From positions 4,238,115-4,302,114 of the forward strand of contig NZ_JH597773.1 in assembly GCF_000243335.1 (NCBI RefSeq): 64,000 nucleotides of DNA, given 5' to 3'. Both the position numbers and the translations under genes were made by a program. The notes under the pieces were generated by a model. The model made no database searches. It worked only from the letters and a program-made list of their open reading frames with translations, and had not been told where the DNA came from. Below are positions 1-8,923 of this stretch, piece after piece (positions within the stretch are counted from its first letter, which is position 1; each line of letters opens with the position of its first letter). The stretch is from Leptonema illini DSM 21528 (lineage in GTDB: Bacteria; Spirochaetota; Leptospiria; Leptospirales; Leptonemataceae).

Positions 1-1016
1 CCGGAGCTCTGATTCGCGAGGCCTTTCGCATTCCGCGTCCGCATGATTCCGAGATCTCTTCGCCGTTCGAGCATCTGAAACGCCGCGAGCGTCACCCGTA
101 TGCGCCGGTTAAGGTGTCGGATGGCTGTGACCGCAAATGCGCCTTCTGCGCAATTCCGCAGTTCCGCGGCGCCTTTCGCAGCCGCGAGAGCGACGAGATC
201 TTTACCGAGTGCTCCGATCTGGGAGCGGCGGGCGTGCGCGAGATCTGCCTGGTCAGTCAGGACACTAACGCCTTCGGTGGTAAGCCCGAAGCCCTTGTCG
301 ATTTGATCGAACGCCTGAATACGATCGATTCGCTGCACTGGCTGCGCCTGCTCTATCTTTACCCCGATAAAAAGACCGAGCGCATTCTGCGCCTGCTTGC
401 CGAGCGCGGTCTTAACCGATCGAAGCTTGTGCCGTATCTTGAAAGCCCGGTGCAGCACGTTTCGTCGTCGGTTTTGAAGGCCATGAAGCGAGCGGGGGAT
501 TCGTCTTACTTTAAAGATCTTTTTGCGCTGGCCCGCGAGCTCTTTCCAGGCCTGGAGATCCGCACGTCGTTTCTGCTCGGATTTCCGGGCGAGACGGCCG
601 CCGATGTCGACGAGCTGCACCGCTTCGTCGAAGAGACGCGGCTTGAGAAGATGGCTCTTTTCGCCTATTCGCCCGAAGAGGGCACAAGCGGTTATGCCCT
701 GGGCAATCTGCCCGATCCCGACGAGACAAAAGAGCGCATCAACGAACTGCGTCAGACGCACCTGAAAGTGCTTGCAGACATCCACCTGCAGCGCGTCGGG
801 CAAACATATAGATGTATGGTGGACGAGCTGCATCCGACTGAGATTATTTGTCGTCGCCCGCAAGACGCCCCGGAAATCGACGAGACGGTCGTCATTCCTT
901 TCAAATATCAGAAGGGAATGAAGTTGCCCGCTCCGGGGGATCTTGTAGAGGTGGAGATCACCGGCTTCTTTGAATACGATATGGAGGGAAGGCTGACCGG
1001 GGCCGAACCTGTATGA
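1..1016 (+). CDS. rimO: Ribosomal protein S12 methylthiotransferase RimO, 5'-truncated by window edge
   Basis: The reading frame is open from base 3, so the true start lies left of the window; 337 residues are visible. RimO is a radical SAM enzyme that methylthiolates a conserved aspartate of ribosomal protein S12, using two iron-sulfur clusters. The cluster motif CDRKCAFC is at visible residues 42-49, followed by IPQFRG. LRLLYLYP and the ESPVQHVS segment are typical of RimO rather than the related tRNA enzyme MiaB. The last ~65 residues form a TRAM-like domain. The N-terminal UPF0004 domain is missing from view. The stop overlaps the pgsA start as ATGA, which suggests coupled translation. 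Confidence 0.93.
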   Translation, partial: GALIREAFRIPRPHDSEISSPFEHLKRRERHPYAPVKVSDGCDRKCAFCAIPQFRGAFRSRESDEIFTECSDLGAAGVREICLVSQDTNAFGGKPEALVDLIERLNTIDSLHWLRLLYLYPDKKTERILRLLAERGLNRSKLVPYLESPVQHVSSSVLKAMKRAGDSSYFKDLFALARELFPGLEIRTSFLLGFPGETAADVDELHRFVEETRLEKMALFAYSPEEGTSGYALGNLPDPDETKERINELRQTHLKVLADIHLQRVGQTYRCMVDELHPTEIICRRPQDAPEIDETVVIPFKYQKGMKLPAPGDLVEVEITGFFEYDMEGRLTGAEPV

Positions 1017-1726
1017 CATGGAAAGATCTTAATATTCCGAATACGCTGACCATCCTCCGGGTGCTTTCCGTTCCGTTTTTCATCTACTTTCTTCTATCGC
1101 ATTCGCTGACCCTGCGTTTCGTCGCCTTTGTTCTTTTCTCCCTGGCGTCACTTACCGATCTCGTCGACGGCTATATCGCCCGTAAGCTGAATCAGGAGAC
1201 GGAATTCGGCAAATTCCTTGATCCGCTTGCCGATAAGTTCCTGGTGCTTGGCGCCTTCATTACGTTTCTCTTCATGACCGAACAGATTCAGATCTGGATG
1301 GTGCTCTGCATCGTCGGCCGCGATATGCTGATTACCGCCCTGCGCTACCTGGCGATCTGGAAAGGGAAGAGTATGCGCACGTCGCGCTTCGGCAAGATCA
1401 AGACGGCGTTTCAGATGTTCGCCATCATCGTCATACTGCTGAGCTTCGTGCTTATCACCTACAAAGAGCGCGGCACGATCAACCAGATGTATCTACAGGG
1501 AGCGGAGCAGGGCATCGGTCCTTTTCAGATGGCCGTCGACTCACTGCTGCGTTTTATCGAGGGCCCGAACGAGAGCGTCTTTTTCGGGTTATCCTCTTTT
1601 CTGCCTTATTTCCTGATGCTATTCACGACCATTATTACGGTGATCTCAGGGCTGCGATACGTGTACGCTAACTATCAGCTGCTTCTGCCTCCTTACAGGG
1701 CTCCGAAAGAAAAGCCTGAGGCCTGA
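1013..1726 (+). CDS. pgsA: CDP-diacylglycerol-glycerol-3-phosphate 3-phosphatidyltransferase
   Basis: Inner-membrane enzyme making phosphatidylglycerol phosphate from CDP-diacylglycerol and glycerol 3-phosphate, the first committed step to phosphatidylglycerol and cardiolipin. The CDP-alcohol phosphatidyltransferase signature is clear around residues 45-70: DG, then AR, then G, D and D at the family spacing (DGYIARKL, FGKFLDPLADK). The N-terminus NIPNTLTILR is typical of PgsA. Several membrane helices follow. At 237 residues it is longer than the usual ~180-200; the extra sequence lies in the C-terminal half, between predicted helices. It overlaps rimO by 4 bases. Confidence 0.93.
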   Translation: MTWKDLNIPNTLTILRVLSVPFFIYFLLSHSLTLRFVAFVLFSLASLTDLVDGYIARKLNQETEFGKFLDPLADKFLVLGAFITFLFMTEQIQIWMVLCIVGRDMLITALRYLAIWKGKSMRTSRFGKIKTAFQMFAIIVILLSFVLITYKERGTINQMYLQGAEQGIGPFQMAVDSLLRFIEGPNESVFFGLSSFLPYFLMLFTTIITVISGLRYVYANYQLLLPPYRAPKEKPEA

Positions 1727-1771
1727 GATCAACGAGAAGGATAACGCGATTCTACTGCGAAGGGTGCGACG

Positions 1772-2815
1772 ATGATTGACTATCTCAAGAAAGTGATGCA
1801 GGGCGAAGATCTCACCTCCGACGAGGCCCTGCGTTCCATGACCGAAATCATGACCGGACAGGCCGGCGAGATTCGCACGGCCGGCTTCTTGATCGCTCTC
1901 GCTTTAAAAGGCGAAACGGGCGAAGAGATCGAGTCCTTTGCCCGTGCGATGCGCAAGGCGGCGAAACCCTGGCCGTCGCGCGAGAAGTTCGATATCGTCG
2001 ACACATGCGGAACGGGCGGCGACGCCTCTTCGCTGCTGAACATCTCGACGATCGCCGCCCTTGTCGTTTCTTCGATGGGATTCAAAGTCGCCAAGCACGG
2101 CAACCGCGCCGTCTCATCGCCGACGGGATCGGCCGATGTGCTCGAAGAGCTGGGCATCAATCTTGAAATACCGCATGAAGAAAGCGTCGAGGCCCTGAAT
2201 GAGATCGGCATGTGTTTTCTTTTTGCTCCTGCGTGGCATCCGGCGATGCGCTTTGCCGCTCCCGTACGCAAGGCTCTCGGCGTACGCACCGTCTTTAATA
2301 TCCTGGGGCCGATCACCAATCCGGCGCCGGTCACGCATCAGCTGATGGGCGTCTATGATCGCAAGTTCCTCGCTCCCGTTGCGCGAGCACTTGTCGGTCT
2401 CGGACGCAAGCGCGCCTACGTGATCCATTCGCATGACGGGCTGGACGAGATCTCGATCTCCGCTCCGACCGATTTCATCTTCATCGACAACGGCCGCATT
2501 CAATCCGAGGGGACATGGCGCCCCGAGGACTTTGGGATTGATCCGACTCCGATCGATTCGCTGCGCGTCGCCGACCGCAAACAATCGGCCGAGCGCTTCG
2601 AGCGTATTCTTAAAGGCGAGGGCGACGCCGTCGAAAACATGATGGTTTCGGTCAATGCCGGAGCCGTTATCAGTCTGCTTCGTGAAGACCTGAATATCGC
2701 CGACGCCCGCGCCCTCGTACTCGATCATCTGAAGTCGGGCAAGGCGATTGAAACGCTGGATCGCTGGAGAGCGTTCCGTAACAACTCAGGCTCGGTTACC
2801 TCGGTCGGCAGTTAG
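1772..2815 (+). CDS. trpD: Anthranilate phosphoribosyltransferase
   Basis: Catalyses transfer of phosphoribose from PRPP to anthranilate, the second step of tryptophan synthesis, in the cytoplasm. The 347-residue length fits the family. The PRPP-binding loop CGTGGD lies near residue 76, and KHGNRAVSSPTGSADVLEELG follows in the usual place. The first ~70 residues are the helical domain shared with nucleoside phosphorylase class II proteins. No other trp gene is visible here, so it is not in a compact trp operon. It is on the same strand as pgsA after a 45-base gap and converges with the permease gene on its right. Confidence 0.95.
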   Translation: MIDYLKKVMQGEDLTSDEALRSMTEIMTGQAGEIRTAGFLIALALKGETGEEIESFARAMRKAAKPWPSREKFDIVDTCGTGGDASSLLNISTIAALVVSSMGFKVAKHGNRAVSSPTGSADVLEELGINLEIPHEESVEALNEIGMCFLFAPAWHPAMRFAAPVRKALGVRTVFNILGPITNPAPVTHQLMGVYDRKFLAPVARALVGLGRKRAYVIHSHDGLDEISISAPTDFIFIDNGRIQSEGTWRPEDFGIDPTPIDSLRVADRKQSAERFERILKGEGDAVENMMVSVNAGAVISLLREDLNIADARALVLDHLKSGKAIETLDRWRAFRNNSGSVTSVGS

Positions 2816-2837
2816 GCGCCGGGCGGTGCGCTCTCTG

Positions 2838-4658
2838 TCAGAATGGAAAGATTAAAGGCAGGACGATGATCATGATGACGCCCATGAGGATCTGCATCGG
2901 GCCGCCGACCCTTACATAGTCGACAAACGAGTATCGGCCGGGCGTCATCACCATCACATTGGACGGCGTTGAGAACGGACTGGCGAAGCACATACTGGCC
3001 GCCACGGTAACTGCCATGAGGAACGGATAAGGGCTGGCGCCGACGCTTTGCGCTACCTTGAAGGCAATGGGCGCAAAAAGTACGGCCGTTGCCGTGTTGC
3101 TGATAAAAAGAGTCAGCATGGACGTGCACAGATAGACTCCGGCAAGAAGACCGTAGACTCCCATTCCGCTGAAGGCATCGACAAGGCCGCCTGTAACAAG
3201 GCTCACCGTCCCCGTTTTCTCAAGAGCCGTTGCCATGGGCAGCATGGCGGCGAGAAGCACGACGCTTTCCCAGTTAATAAGCTGATAGGCCTCTTCCATG
3301 TTCCGTATGCATCCGGTGATGATCATCATCAGCGCGGCGGATATGATAGCGACTACAGGCGGCAGGATGTTCATCGCCATAGAGGCGATCATCAGCAGCA
3401 TGATCATCGCAGCAAGCGGAGCCTTGTGGTTCAGTGTGACCTTTGCCGCCTCTTCAAGAGGCTGACCGACGAGAACGATATTTTCATAATCCTGATGAAG
3501 CCGCGCAAGGTCCTTCCACCTTCCCTGAACAAGAAGCGTGTCTCCGGCGCGCATCACCTCATGGGCAAGGTTGTCGGATCTATACTGTCTGCGATGGTTG
3601 ATGGCGAGGATATTCACGTTATACTTTTTGCGGAAGCCCGAGTCTTTCACCTTAACGTCGACAAGCCCGGAATTGGGAAGCAGGACGGCCTCGGCAATGC
3701 CCATGCTGGAGGGCTCTTCTCTTGCGCCATGGATCAGCGTCAGCGAATGGTCTTCGATGAAGCGTTGCACGTTTTCTTCACTGCCGATGACGCTGATGAC
3801 GTCTTCGGCATGCAGGATCGTTTGAGGGCCGGCGATTTCGCTTTTCTCTTCTCCTTTTAATATGAAGCGCCTGGAATGCGCGCTTTTTCGGATAACGCCG
3901 GTGATATTTATCGAATATTTCTCGGGGATTCTCAGCTCTTTCAGCGTTCTGTCGCAGACGCCTGACGCCTCGGTAATTGCAGCGGTGAACGTGCGGATGC
4001 GGTATTCCTTCGCCAGCTCTTTAAGGGGCTTGCTGAGGTTTTTCGCTTTCATGTTTACTTTCTGAGAAAGAAATATCTTCGAGAGCGCCCAGAATCCCAG
4101 GATGCCTGAAATGAAGACGACGGTACCGACAGGAGCGAATGAGAAGAACTTGATGTCTGTATATCCGTTCTGAGTAAGAACTCCTTGAATCACAAGATTG
4201 GGCGCAGTGCCGATAAGCGTGAACATCCCGCCTATGCTTCCCGCAAAGGCCAGGGGCATGAGTAGCCTGCGGGCGTTTATATCGGATTGCATCGTCATGC
4301 TGACGACGATGGGCATCATGAGGGCGACAGTGCCGGTGTTGCTGACAAAGGCGCCGATGAGCGTGGTGACGGCGATGATCAAAAAGAAGAGTCGCTCCTC
4401 GTTCTCGCCGGCAAGTTTCAGGATTGTGCGGCCGACCATTTTCGCAAGGCCCGTGCGCAGGATCGCTCCGCTGACTACAAAGAGCCCCACGGTCATAACG
4501 ACAAGCGGATCAGAGAAGCTCGTCAACGCTTCAGCGGGCGTCAGTATGCCGGTAAGTATAAGAATCAAAAGCGCAGAGAGGGCGACAATATCGGCCCTGA
4601 CGCGTCCGGTTACGAAGAGAATGATACTGATGCCTAAAACGGCGAGGGTAACAAACAT
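2838..4658 (-). CDS. SLC13/DASS-family permease with two RCK_C (TrkA-C) domains
   Basis: Predicted inner-membrane anion permease of 606 residues. About ten to twelve hydrophobic segments flank a central soluble region (about residues 190-380) with two TrkA-C/RCK_C-like domains, recognisable by segments such as RFILKGEEK and GDTLLVQGRW. This architecture is shared with the SLC13-like family of sulfate, dicarboxylate or unknown-substrate carriers; the substrate cannot be told from sequence. I chose the ATG at 4658 because GGAGG stands 5 bases before it. An in-frame ATG at 4706 would add 16 residues but has no such site. Its first helix begins immediately after the chosen start. Confidence 0.85.
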   Translation of the reverse strand: MFVTLAVLGISIILFVTGRVRADIVALSALLILILTGILTPAEALTSFSDPLVVMTVGLFVVSGAILRTGLAKMVGRTILKLAGENEERLFFLIIAVTTLIGAFVSNTGTVALMMPIVVSMTMQSDINARRLLMPLAFAGSIGGMFTLIGTAPNLVIQGVLTQNGYTDIKFFSFAPVGTVVFISGILGFWALSKIFLSQKVNMKAKNLSKPLKELAKEYRIRTFTAAITEASGVCDRTLKELRIPEKYSINITGVIRKSAHSRRFILKGEEKSEIAGPQTILHAEDVISVIGSEENVQRFIEDHSLTLIHGAREEPSSMGIAEAVLLPNSGLVDVKVKDSGFRKKYNVNILAINHRRQYRSDNLAHEVMRAGDTLLVQGRWKDLARLHQDYENIVLVGQPLEEAAKVTLNHKAPLAAMIMLLMIASMAMNILPPVVAIISAALMMIITGCIRNMEEAYQLINWESVVLLAAMLPMATALEKTGTVSLVTGGLVDAFSGMGVYGLLAGVYLCTSMLTLFISNTATAVLFAPIAFKVAQSVGASPYPFLMAVTVAASMCFASPFSTPSNVMVMTPGRYSFVDYVRVGGPMQILMGVIMIIVLPLIFPF

Positions 4659-4775
4659 CAAGCCTCCAGGAATCCTCAACCATATTTTTGCTGCTGTTGA
4701 TGGCAAGTCTTCTGAGCAGGGCCATCTGGTAGATTCGCTTGACGGACGCTCAGTTCGGGCTCGTATGATTCAGCC

Positions 4776-5141
4776 ATGCCTTCCAGGAGCGTCTCTGTCG
4801 TATTAAAGGCCCTGACGCTCGTCGCTTTATTCGCGTCGTGCGCTACAACGGGCTCGATCTCTTCTTACAGGTCGGGCGATCTGATCATCTATTCAGGAAC
4901 TAACTATAATAGCAAAACGATCTCGGACGATCATTGTGCAACGGCGACGGAGAAGGCGATGGCACTGCTCGATTTCCCGGGCTCCTTCTTGCTTGATACG
5001 GCCGCTCTTCCCTTCTCGATATCGTTGCAGCTGGTCGCCGCCCTGGCGCAAACAGAAAAAGCCGAATCCCGGTTCGACTGGATGAGCTATTACGACCGAG
5101 AACGGCTGAGGCGAGGATGCGGGGCGGCGCGGCAACCATGA
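4776..5141 (+). CDS. YceK/YidQ-like small lipoprotein
   Basis: A 121-residue predicted lipoprotein. A signal peptide ends in the lipobox-like LFASC (Cys 22). The central segment FPGSFLLDTAALPFSIS matches the pattern of the YceK/YidQ (DUF1375) family, in which a short lipoprotein carries a D-P-x-S-x-x-x-D-T-x-x-L-P-like core; the assignment is from memory of that pattern. Its role is not known. It is divergent from the SLC13 permease and 100 bases before yajC, so it is probably a unit of its own. Confidence 0.65.
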   Translation: MPSRSVSVVLKALTLVALFASCATTGSISSYRSGDLIIYSGTNYNSKTISDDHCATATEKAMALLDFPGSFLLDTAALPFSISLQLVAALAQTEKAESRFDWMSYYDRERLRRGCGAARQP

Positions 5142-5241
5142 GCGCCCTTGCCTTGATCTGACTTTAAACGGCTCATCTAACGGAAACTTACGCCTGCCCG
5201 TTTTTGCTTGCCCCCCGACGATCGTCGTAAAGGCTTGCCCA

Positions 5242-5634
5242 ATGGATCCACGTTTTCTTCCCTACCTCGCTCAGCAGACCGCTGAGACGCAGGCGCCTGC
5301 CGCTCCGGCACAGCAGCAGTCATCGCCCATGGATATCTGGGCTCAATATTCGATGCCGCTCATGATTCTTGGCGTCTTTGCCGTGATGTATTTCTTCTCG
5401 ATCCGACCGGCTCGTAAAGAAGAGAAGCGCAAGAAAGAGATGCTCGACGCTCTGAAGAAGGGCGACACGGTCATCACCTCGGCCGGCATCATCGGCAGCG
5501 TACACGCCGTAAAAGAAGATACGGTCATTCTCAATGTGGGCGATAATACGCGCATGGAACTGCTGCGCTCGGCCATTCAGGAAGTGCGGGGCCGTTCCAG
5601 CACTGAGAAGGCCGAGAAGAAAGAAGGAAAGTGA
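5242..5634 (+). CDS. yajC: Sec translocase accessory subunit YajC
   Basis: Small single-span membrane protein that associates with SecDF and the SecYEG channel. It has a short Ala/Gln/Pro-rich N-terminus, one membrane helix (about residues 33-50, LMILGVFAVMYFF) followed by the family-typical SIRPARKEEKRKKEM, and a small soluble domain beginning GDTVITSAGIIG. The length of 130 residues is slightly above the usual ~110. It opens a run yajC, small membrane protein, secD, secF, all on one strand with short gaps, the order known from many bacteria apart from the inserted gene. Confidence 0.95.
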   Translation: MDPRFLPYLAQQTAETQAPAAPAQQQSSPMDIWAQYSMPLMILGVFAVMYFFSIRPARKEEKRKKEMLDALKKGDTVITSAGIIGSVHAVKEDTVILNVGDNTRMELLRSAIQEVRGRSSTEKAEKKEGK

Positions 5635-5640
5635 CGCTTC

Positions 5641-5997
5641 ATGCGTAGAACTGTTACAGGGATTGCAGCGCTTCTTTTTCTCGCCGGGCCGCTTCTTGCA
5701 GCTCCGGAGGGGGCTGATCTGACGCTGCCGCGCAGCACCGATCGCTATATTCCCGGTTTGATTTCGGGCGAAGAGGCGCAGGTCGACCGTCGCATGGAAG
5801 TGACGGAACATGAACAGCCTGCAGCGCCCGAAAAGCCGCAGCAGGAAAAGCCGACGAAGCCTGCCCTGGACGAAGAAGGCGAGGGCTTCCTGTCGAGCCT
5901 GTTCAAGGATCAGACGGTCATCAACCTGATCATTCTTGGCGTGCTTCTTGGCGTTTTTATCCTTTATCGATTACGTTCCGGAGGCTCGCGTCGCTGA
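5641..5997 (+). CDS. Small exported membrane protein between yajC and secD
   Basis: 118 residues, no family recognised. A signal-peptide-like N-terminus (residues 1-20) is followed by a polar Pro/Glu/Lys-rich stretch to about residue 85 and a single C-terminal membrane helix (about 94-110, VINLIILGVLLGVFILY). The bulk therefore probably lies in the periplasm with a C-terminal anchor. It starts 7 bases after yajC and 29 bases before secD, so it is almost certainly cotranscribed with the translocase genes. A role in secretion is guilt by association only. Confidence 0.7.
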   Translation: MRRTVTGIAALLFLAGPLLAAPEGADLTLPRSTDRYIPGLISGEEAQVDRRMEVTEHEQPAAPEKPQQEKPTKPALDEEGEGFLSSLFKDQTVINLIILGVLLGVFILYRLRSGGSRR

Positions 5998-6026
5998 GCT
6001 TTCGCATTTCTGAGACGAGATAACCT

Positions 6027-7934
6027 ATGAATAAACTGATCTGGAAGACGATTGTCGTCGGATTAAGCGTTGGCCTTTCGGCGTTGCTTCTCTGGCCTAA
6101 CTACGGAGAGCGAGAGGTTCGCATAACCTTTCTCGAATATACGCGCAATGCAGAAGGCCAGCGAGAGCCGCTGCCCGTCGAGAAAATCCGTATGTTCCTT
6201 GCTGATAGCGAGAAAGGCCTGCCCGCATCGTTTCCGGGAGCTACCTGCGAGGGGCAGCCCGAGGCGCAGCGGCAGTGCATCGTGAAGGCGCGATACGTTA
6301 CGGCCACCCAGATCAACGAGATGGTTCAGCGAAACGCCGACGTTCTTGACGACCGCCGGACGATCGTACTTCCGCATCCCGTCGAGCATTTCTTCGGATT
6401 CCTCTCCAAAGACGGCATCAAGCGTCTTGCCCTCAAGCTCGGTCTCGACCTGCAGGGCGGTATGCGCGCCGTTTTCCAGGCCAATTACGATACCTATCTG
6501 GCTAACCTGAAAGAAAGGTTTGATCCGGTCGTGAAGGATCTCGAGCAGAAGCTTGCCTCGGGCACCCTGCCCGAAGACGAACGCCTTGCCGCCGAAAACC
6601 GCCTGGCCGAGATGCGTCGCCTTCTCGACCTTTCCGAGGCAAGAAAGACCGAGCTTCTGCAAGAGGCCCTGCGCATCATTGAAAAACGGCTGATGAATCA
6701 GAACCTGACCGAGCCCGAGCTGCGTATGCAGCCCGGTAGCTACAGTATTGCCGTAGACCTTCCCGGTGTGGCCAACTCTACACAGGTCCTCGATATAATC
6801 AAAGATACTGTTACTGTGGAATACCGCATGGTGAACGATGCAGCGACGGCTCGCTTTGAAACTCCTGAGTTTCAAGAGACGCTTCTTCGAATTCAGGAAG
6901 TATACCGACAGGAGCACCCGGATTTTGTCGAGGTGAAGAGACTGATAGATGAGGCGGCTCTGCGTGCCGGATTGAAGCCCGAAGAGGGTCGTCTGTTTCT
7001 TTACTGGCGTAAGAATCAGGCCGGAACCGGTATCTCGCTTCCCCGTGAGTTTCGCGTGCTCGGCCCTGCGGTCATGGACGGAAGCGATATGACCGATGCT
7101 CGCGAAAGCCTGACGGGAGACAGCCCATGGTATCGCATCAACTTCGTTATGAGCAACGAAGGAGCGAATAAATTCGCCGACGTTACACGTAACAACATCG
7201 GGAAGCGCATGGCGATCATCTGGGGCGATCGAGTCGTATCTGATCCGGTGATTCAGACTGCTATCGTAGGCGGGTCGGGCGTCATTACCGGTCAGTTTGA
7301 TCTGGAAGAGGCTCGCGAGGTGGCTAACGTCATTCGCGAAGGCGCCCTTCCGCTTCCGCTTGATATCCTTTCTGTCTCTTTTATCGGTCCGTCGCTCGGC
7401 AAGCAGTCGATTGAGATGGGCGTCTATTCCGTCGTTGTCGGTTTTATTCTGGTCAACGTTTTCATGCTTCTCTACTACAGAGTGGCCGGTATCGTAGCGG
7501 TGATCGCTCTTTTTCTGAATCTTGTGATTCTGAGCGCTCTTCTTTCGCTTCTGGAATTCACGTTAACCCTGCCGGGCTTTGCAGGCCTTATCCTTACCGT
7601 CGGTATGGCCGTCGATGCGAACGTGATCATCTTCGAGAAGATCCGCGAAGATCTGAGAGCGGGTAAATCGATGAGCGTGGCCGTGCATTCCGGTTTTGAG
7701 TCGTCCTTCTGGACGATTCTCGATGCGAACGTTACGACGCTGATCTCTGCCGTGATCCTTTATTATAACGGCGACGGGCCGATTCAGGGCTTCGCTCTGA
7801 CGCTGTTCTTCGGTCTCGTTTCGTCGATGTTCACGGCGCTTTTTGTCTCGCGGTATCTTTTTGATCTGATGATCGACGGCCTTGGAATGCGCAACGTTCC
7901 GATCGGCACGGGCATAGCGGAGAAACTGAAATGA
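6027..7934 (+). CDS. secD: Protein translocase subunit SecD
   Basis: Inner-membrane RND-like subunit that uses the proton motive force to complete protein export with SecF. The 635 residues contain an N-terminal helix, the conserved LGLDLQGG segment near residue 140 that opens the periplasmic P1 domain, and a C-terminal half with five further helices. The late segment FAGLILTVGMAVDANVIIFEKIRE is the SecD/RND signature. The large periplasmic portion contains an extra charged helical region (about residues 165-225). The stop overlaps the secF start as ATGA. Confidence 0.96.
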   Translation: MNKLIWKTIVVGLSVGLSALLLWPNYGEREVRITFLEYTRNAEGQREPLPVEKIRMFLADSEKGLPASFPGATCEGQPEAQRQCIVKARYVTATQINEMVQRNADVLDDRRTIVLPHPVEHFFGFLSKDGIKRLALKLGLDLQGGMRAVFQANYDTYLANLKERFDPVVKDLEQKLASGTLPEDERLAAENRLAEMRRLLDLSEARKTELLQEALRIIEKRLMNQNLTEPELRMQPGSYSIAVDLPGVANSTQVLDIIKDTVTVEYRMVNDAATARFETPEFQETLLRIQEVYRQEHPDFVEVKRLIDEAALRAGLKPEEGRLFLYWRKNQAGTGISLPREFRVLGPAVMDGSDMTDARESLTGDSPWYRINFVMSNEGANKFADVTRNNIGKRMAIIWGDRVVSDPVIQTAIVGGSGVITGQFDLEEAREVANVIREGALPLPLDILSVSFIGPSLGKQSIEMGVYSVVVGFILVNVFMLLYYRVAGIVAVIALFLNLVILSALLSLLEFTLTLPGFAGLILTVGMAVDANVIIFEKIREDLRAGKSMSVAVHSGFESSFWTILDANVTTLISAVILYYNGDGPIQGFALTLFFGLVSSMFTALFVSRYLFDLMIDGLGMRNVPIGTGIAEKLK

Positions 7935-8923
7935 GTTTTGTTAAGTACAGACGCTACTATCTGATTTTTTCTCTGAGCGGCATGGCGCTGTTCTTCGGCG
8001 CCACCTTCTGGCATTTCGGTGGATTCGCTCGCTCGATCGCCTTTGACGGCGGCATCCGGCTGAGCGTCGTTCTGCCTGCCGATATGAGCCGCGACGGCGT
8101 TGAGGCAGCCGTGAAGGCTTCGGGTCTTGAGAATCCATTGATTCGCCAGACCGACGTCACAGGAAACAAATACGATATCGAATTCGGCCCCGATGTGCGA
8201 GACGCCTATCAGGCCATCGTTGATAAGGCGAACGCCGAAGATCGCAAAAAGTTCGAAGAAGAGCTAAAGAACAGGCCCGTCGTTGAGGGTGAGAAACGTC
8301 CGCTTTTCGTCGAGAAGACCGTAGCCGGTGAAATCGAGAAGGTGCTTCTACCGCATCTGAAGATCGAATCCGATAAGGTTGTATCGCGCGAAGTGATCTC
8401 AGCCTCTTATGGGGCTGATCTACTCAAGACGTCGTTGAAGGCGCTTTTGTATACGATGCTTCTGATCACGGCGTATGTATCATTCCGCTTCGATTTTTCG
8501 TATGCTCTTGGCGCCACGCTTGCTCTGCTGCACGATATCATCTTCACGCTCGGCTATATCGGTATCATGCAGATCGAGCCCTCTGTTCCCGTCATAGCCG
8601 CCGTATTGACGCTGATCGGTTATTCGATAAACGATACGATCATCATCTTCGACCGTATCCGTGGCACGATATCGGATCGGTCCGATCTGACTTCGTCGAC
8701 CATTCTCGATACGGCCATCAAAGGAACGCTTTCACGAACCATCCTCACATCGTTCTTAACGATGCTCTCCATCGTAGCGATCCTTATTAGCGGGGCCGAA
8801 TCGTTGAAGGACTTCGCCTCCATTCTCGTTTTCGGTATTATCATCGGTACCTACTCGTCTATCTGTGTGGCGAGCCCGATCGTGCAGGTTTATGAAAGGA
8901 TGCGACTGCGTCGACATTCCTGA
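7931..8923 (+). CDS. secF: Protein translocase subunit SecF
   Basis: Partner of SecD, 330 residues with six predicted membrane helices. The N-terminal helix is followed by FDGGIRLSVVLP, the equivalent of the usual FxGG motif. The C-terminal half carries GATLALLHDIIFTLGYIGI and IGYSINDTIIIFDRIR, the conserved SecF signatures. An insertion of charged residues (about 95-125) enlarges the periplasmic domain. Its 3' end overlaps the next gene, ribD, by about 32 bases. Confidence 0.96.
   Translation: MSFVKYRRYYLIFSLSGMALFFGATFWHFGGFARSIAFDGGIRLSVVLPADMSRDGVEAAVKASGLENPLIRQTDVTGNKYDIEFGPDVRDAYQAIVDKANAEDRKKFEEELKNRPVVEGEKRPLFVEKTVAGEIEKVLLPHLKIESDKVVSREVISASYGADLLKTSLKALLYTMLLITAYVSFRFDFSYALGATLALLHDIIFTLGYIGIMQIEPSVPVIAAVLTLIGYSINDTIIIFDRIRGTISDRSDLTSSTILDTAIKGTLSRTILTSFLTMLSIVAILISGAESLKDFASILVFGIIIGTYSSICVASPIVQVYERMRLRRHS

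Noticed and set aside
3048-3860. Long plus-strand frame opposite the SLC13 permease
   Set aside because: The permease frame has clear domains. The opposite frame is His/Arg/Gly-rich without motifs, as expected of an antisense shadow.
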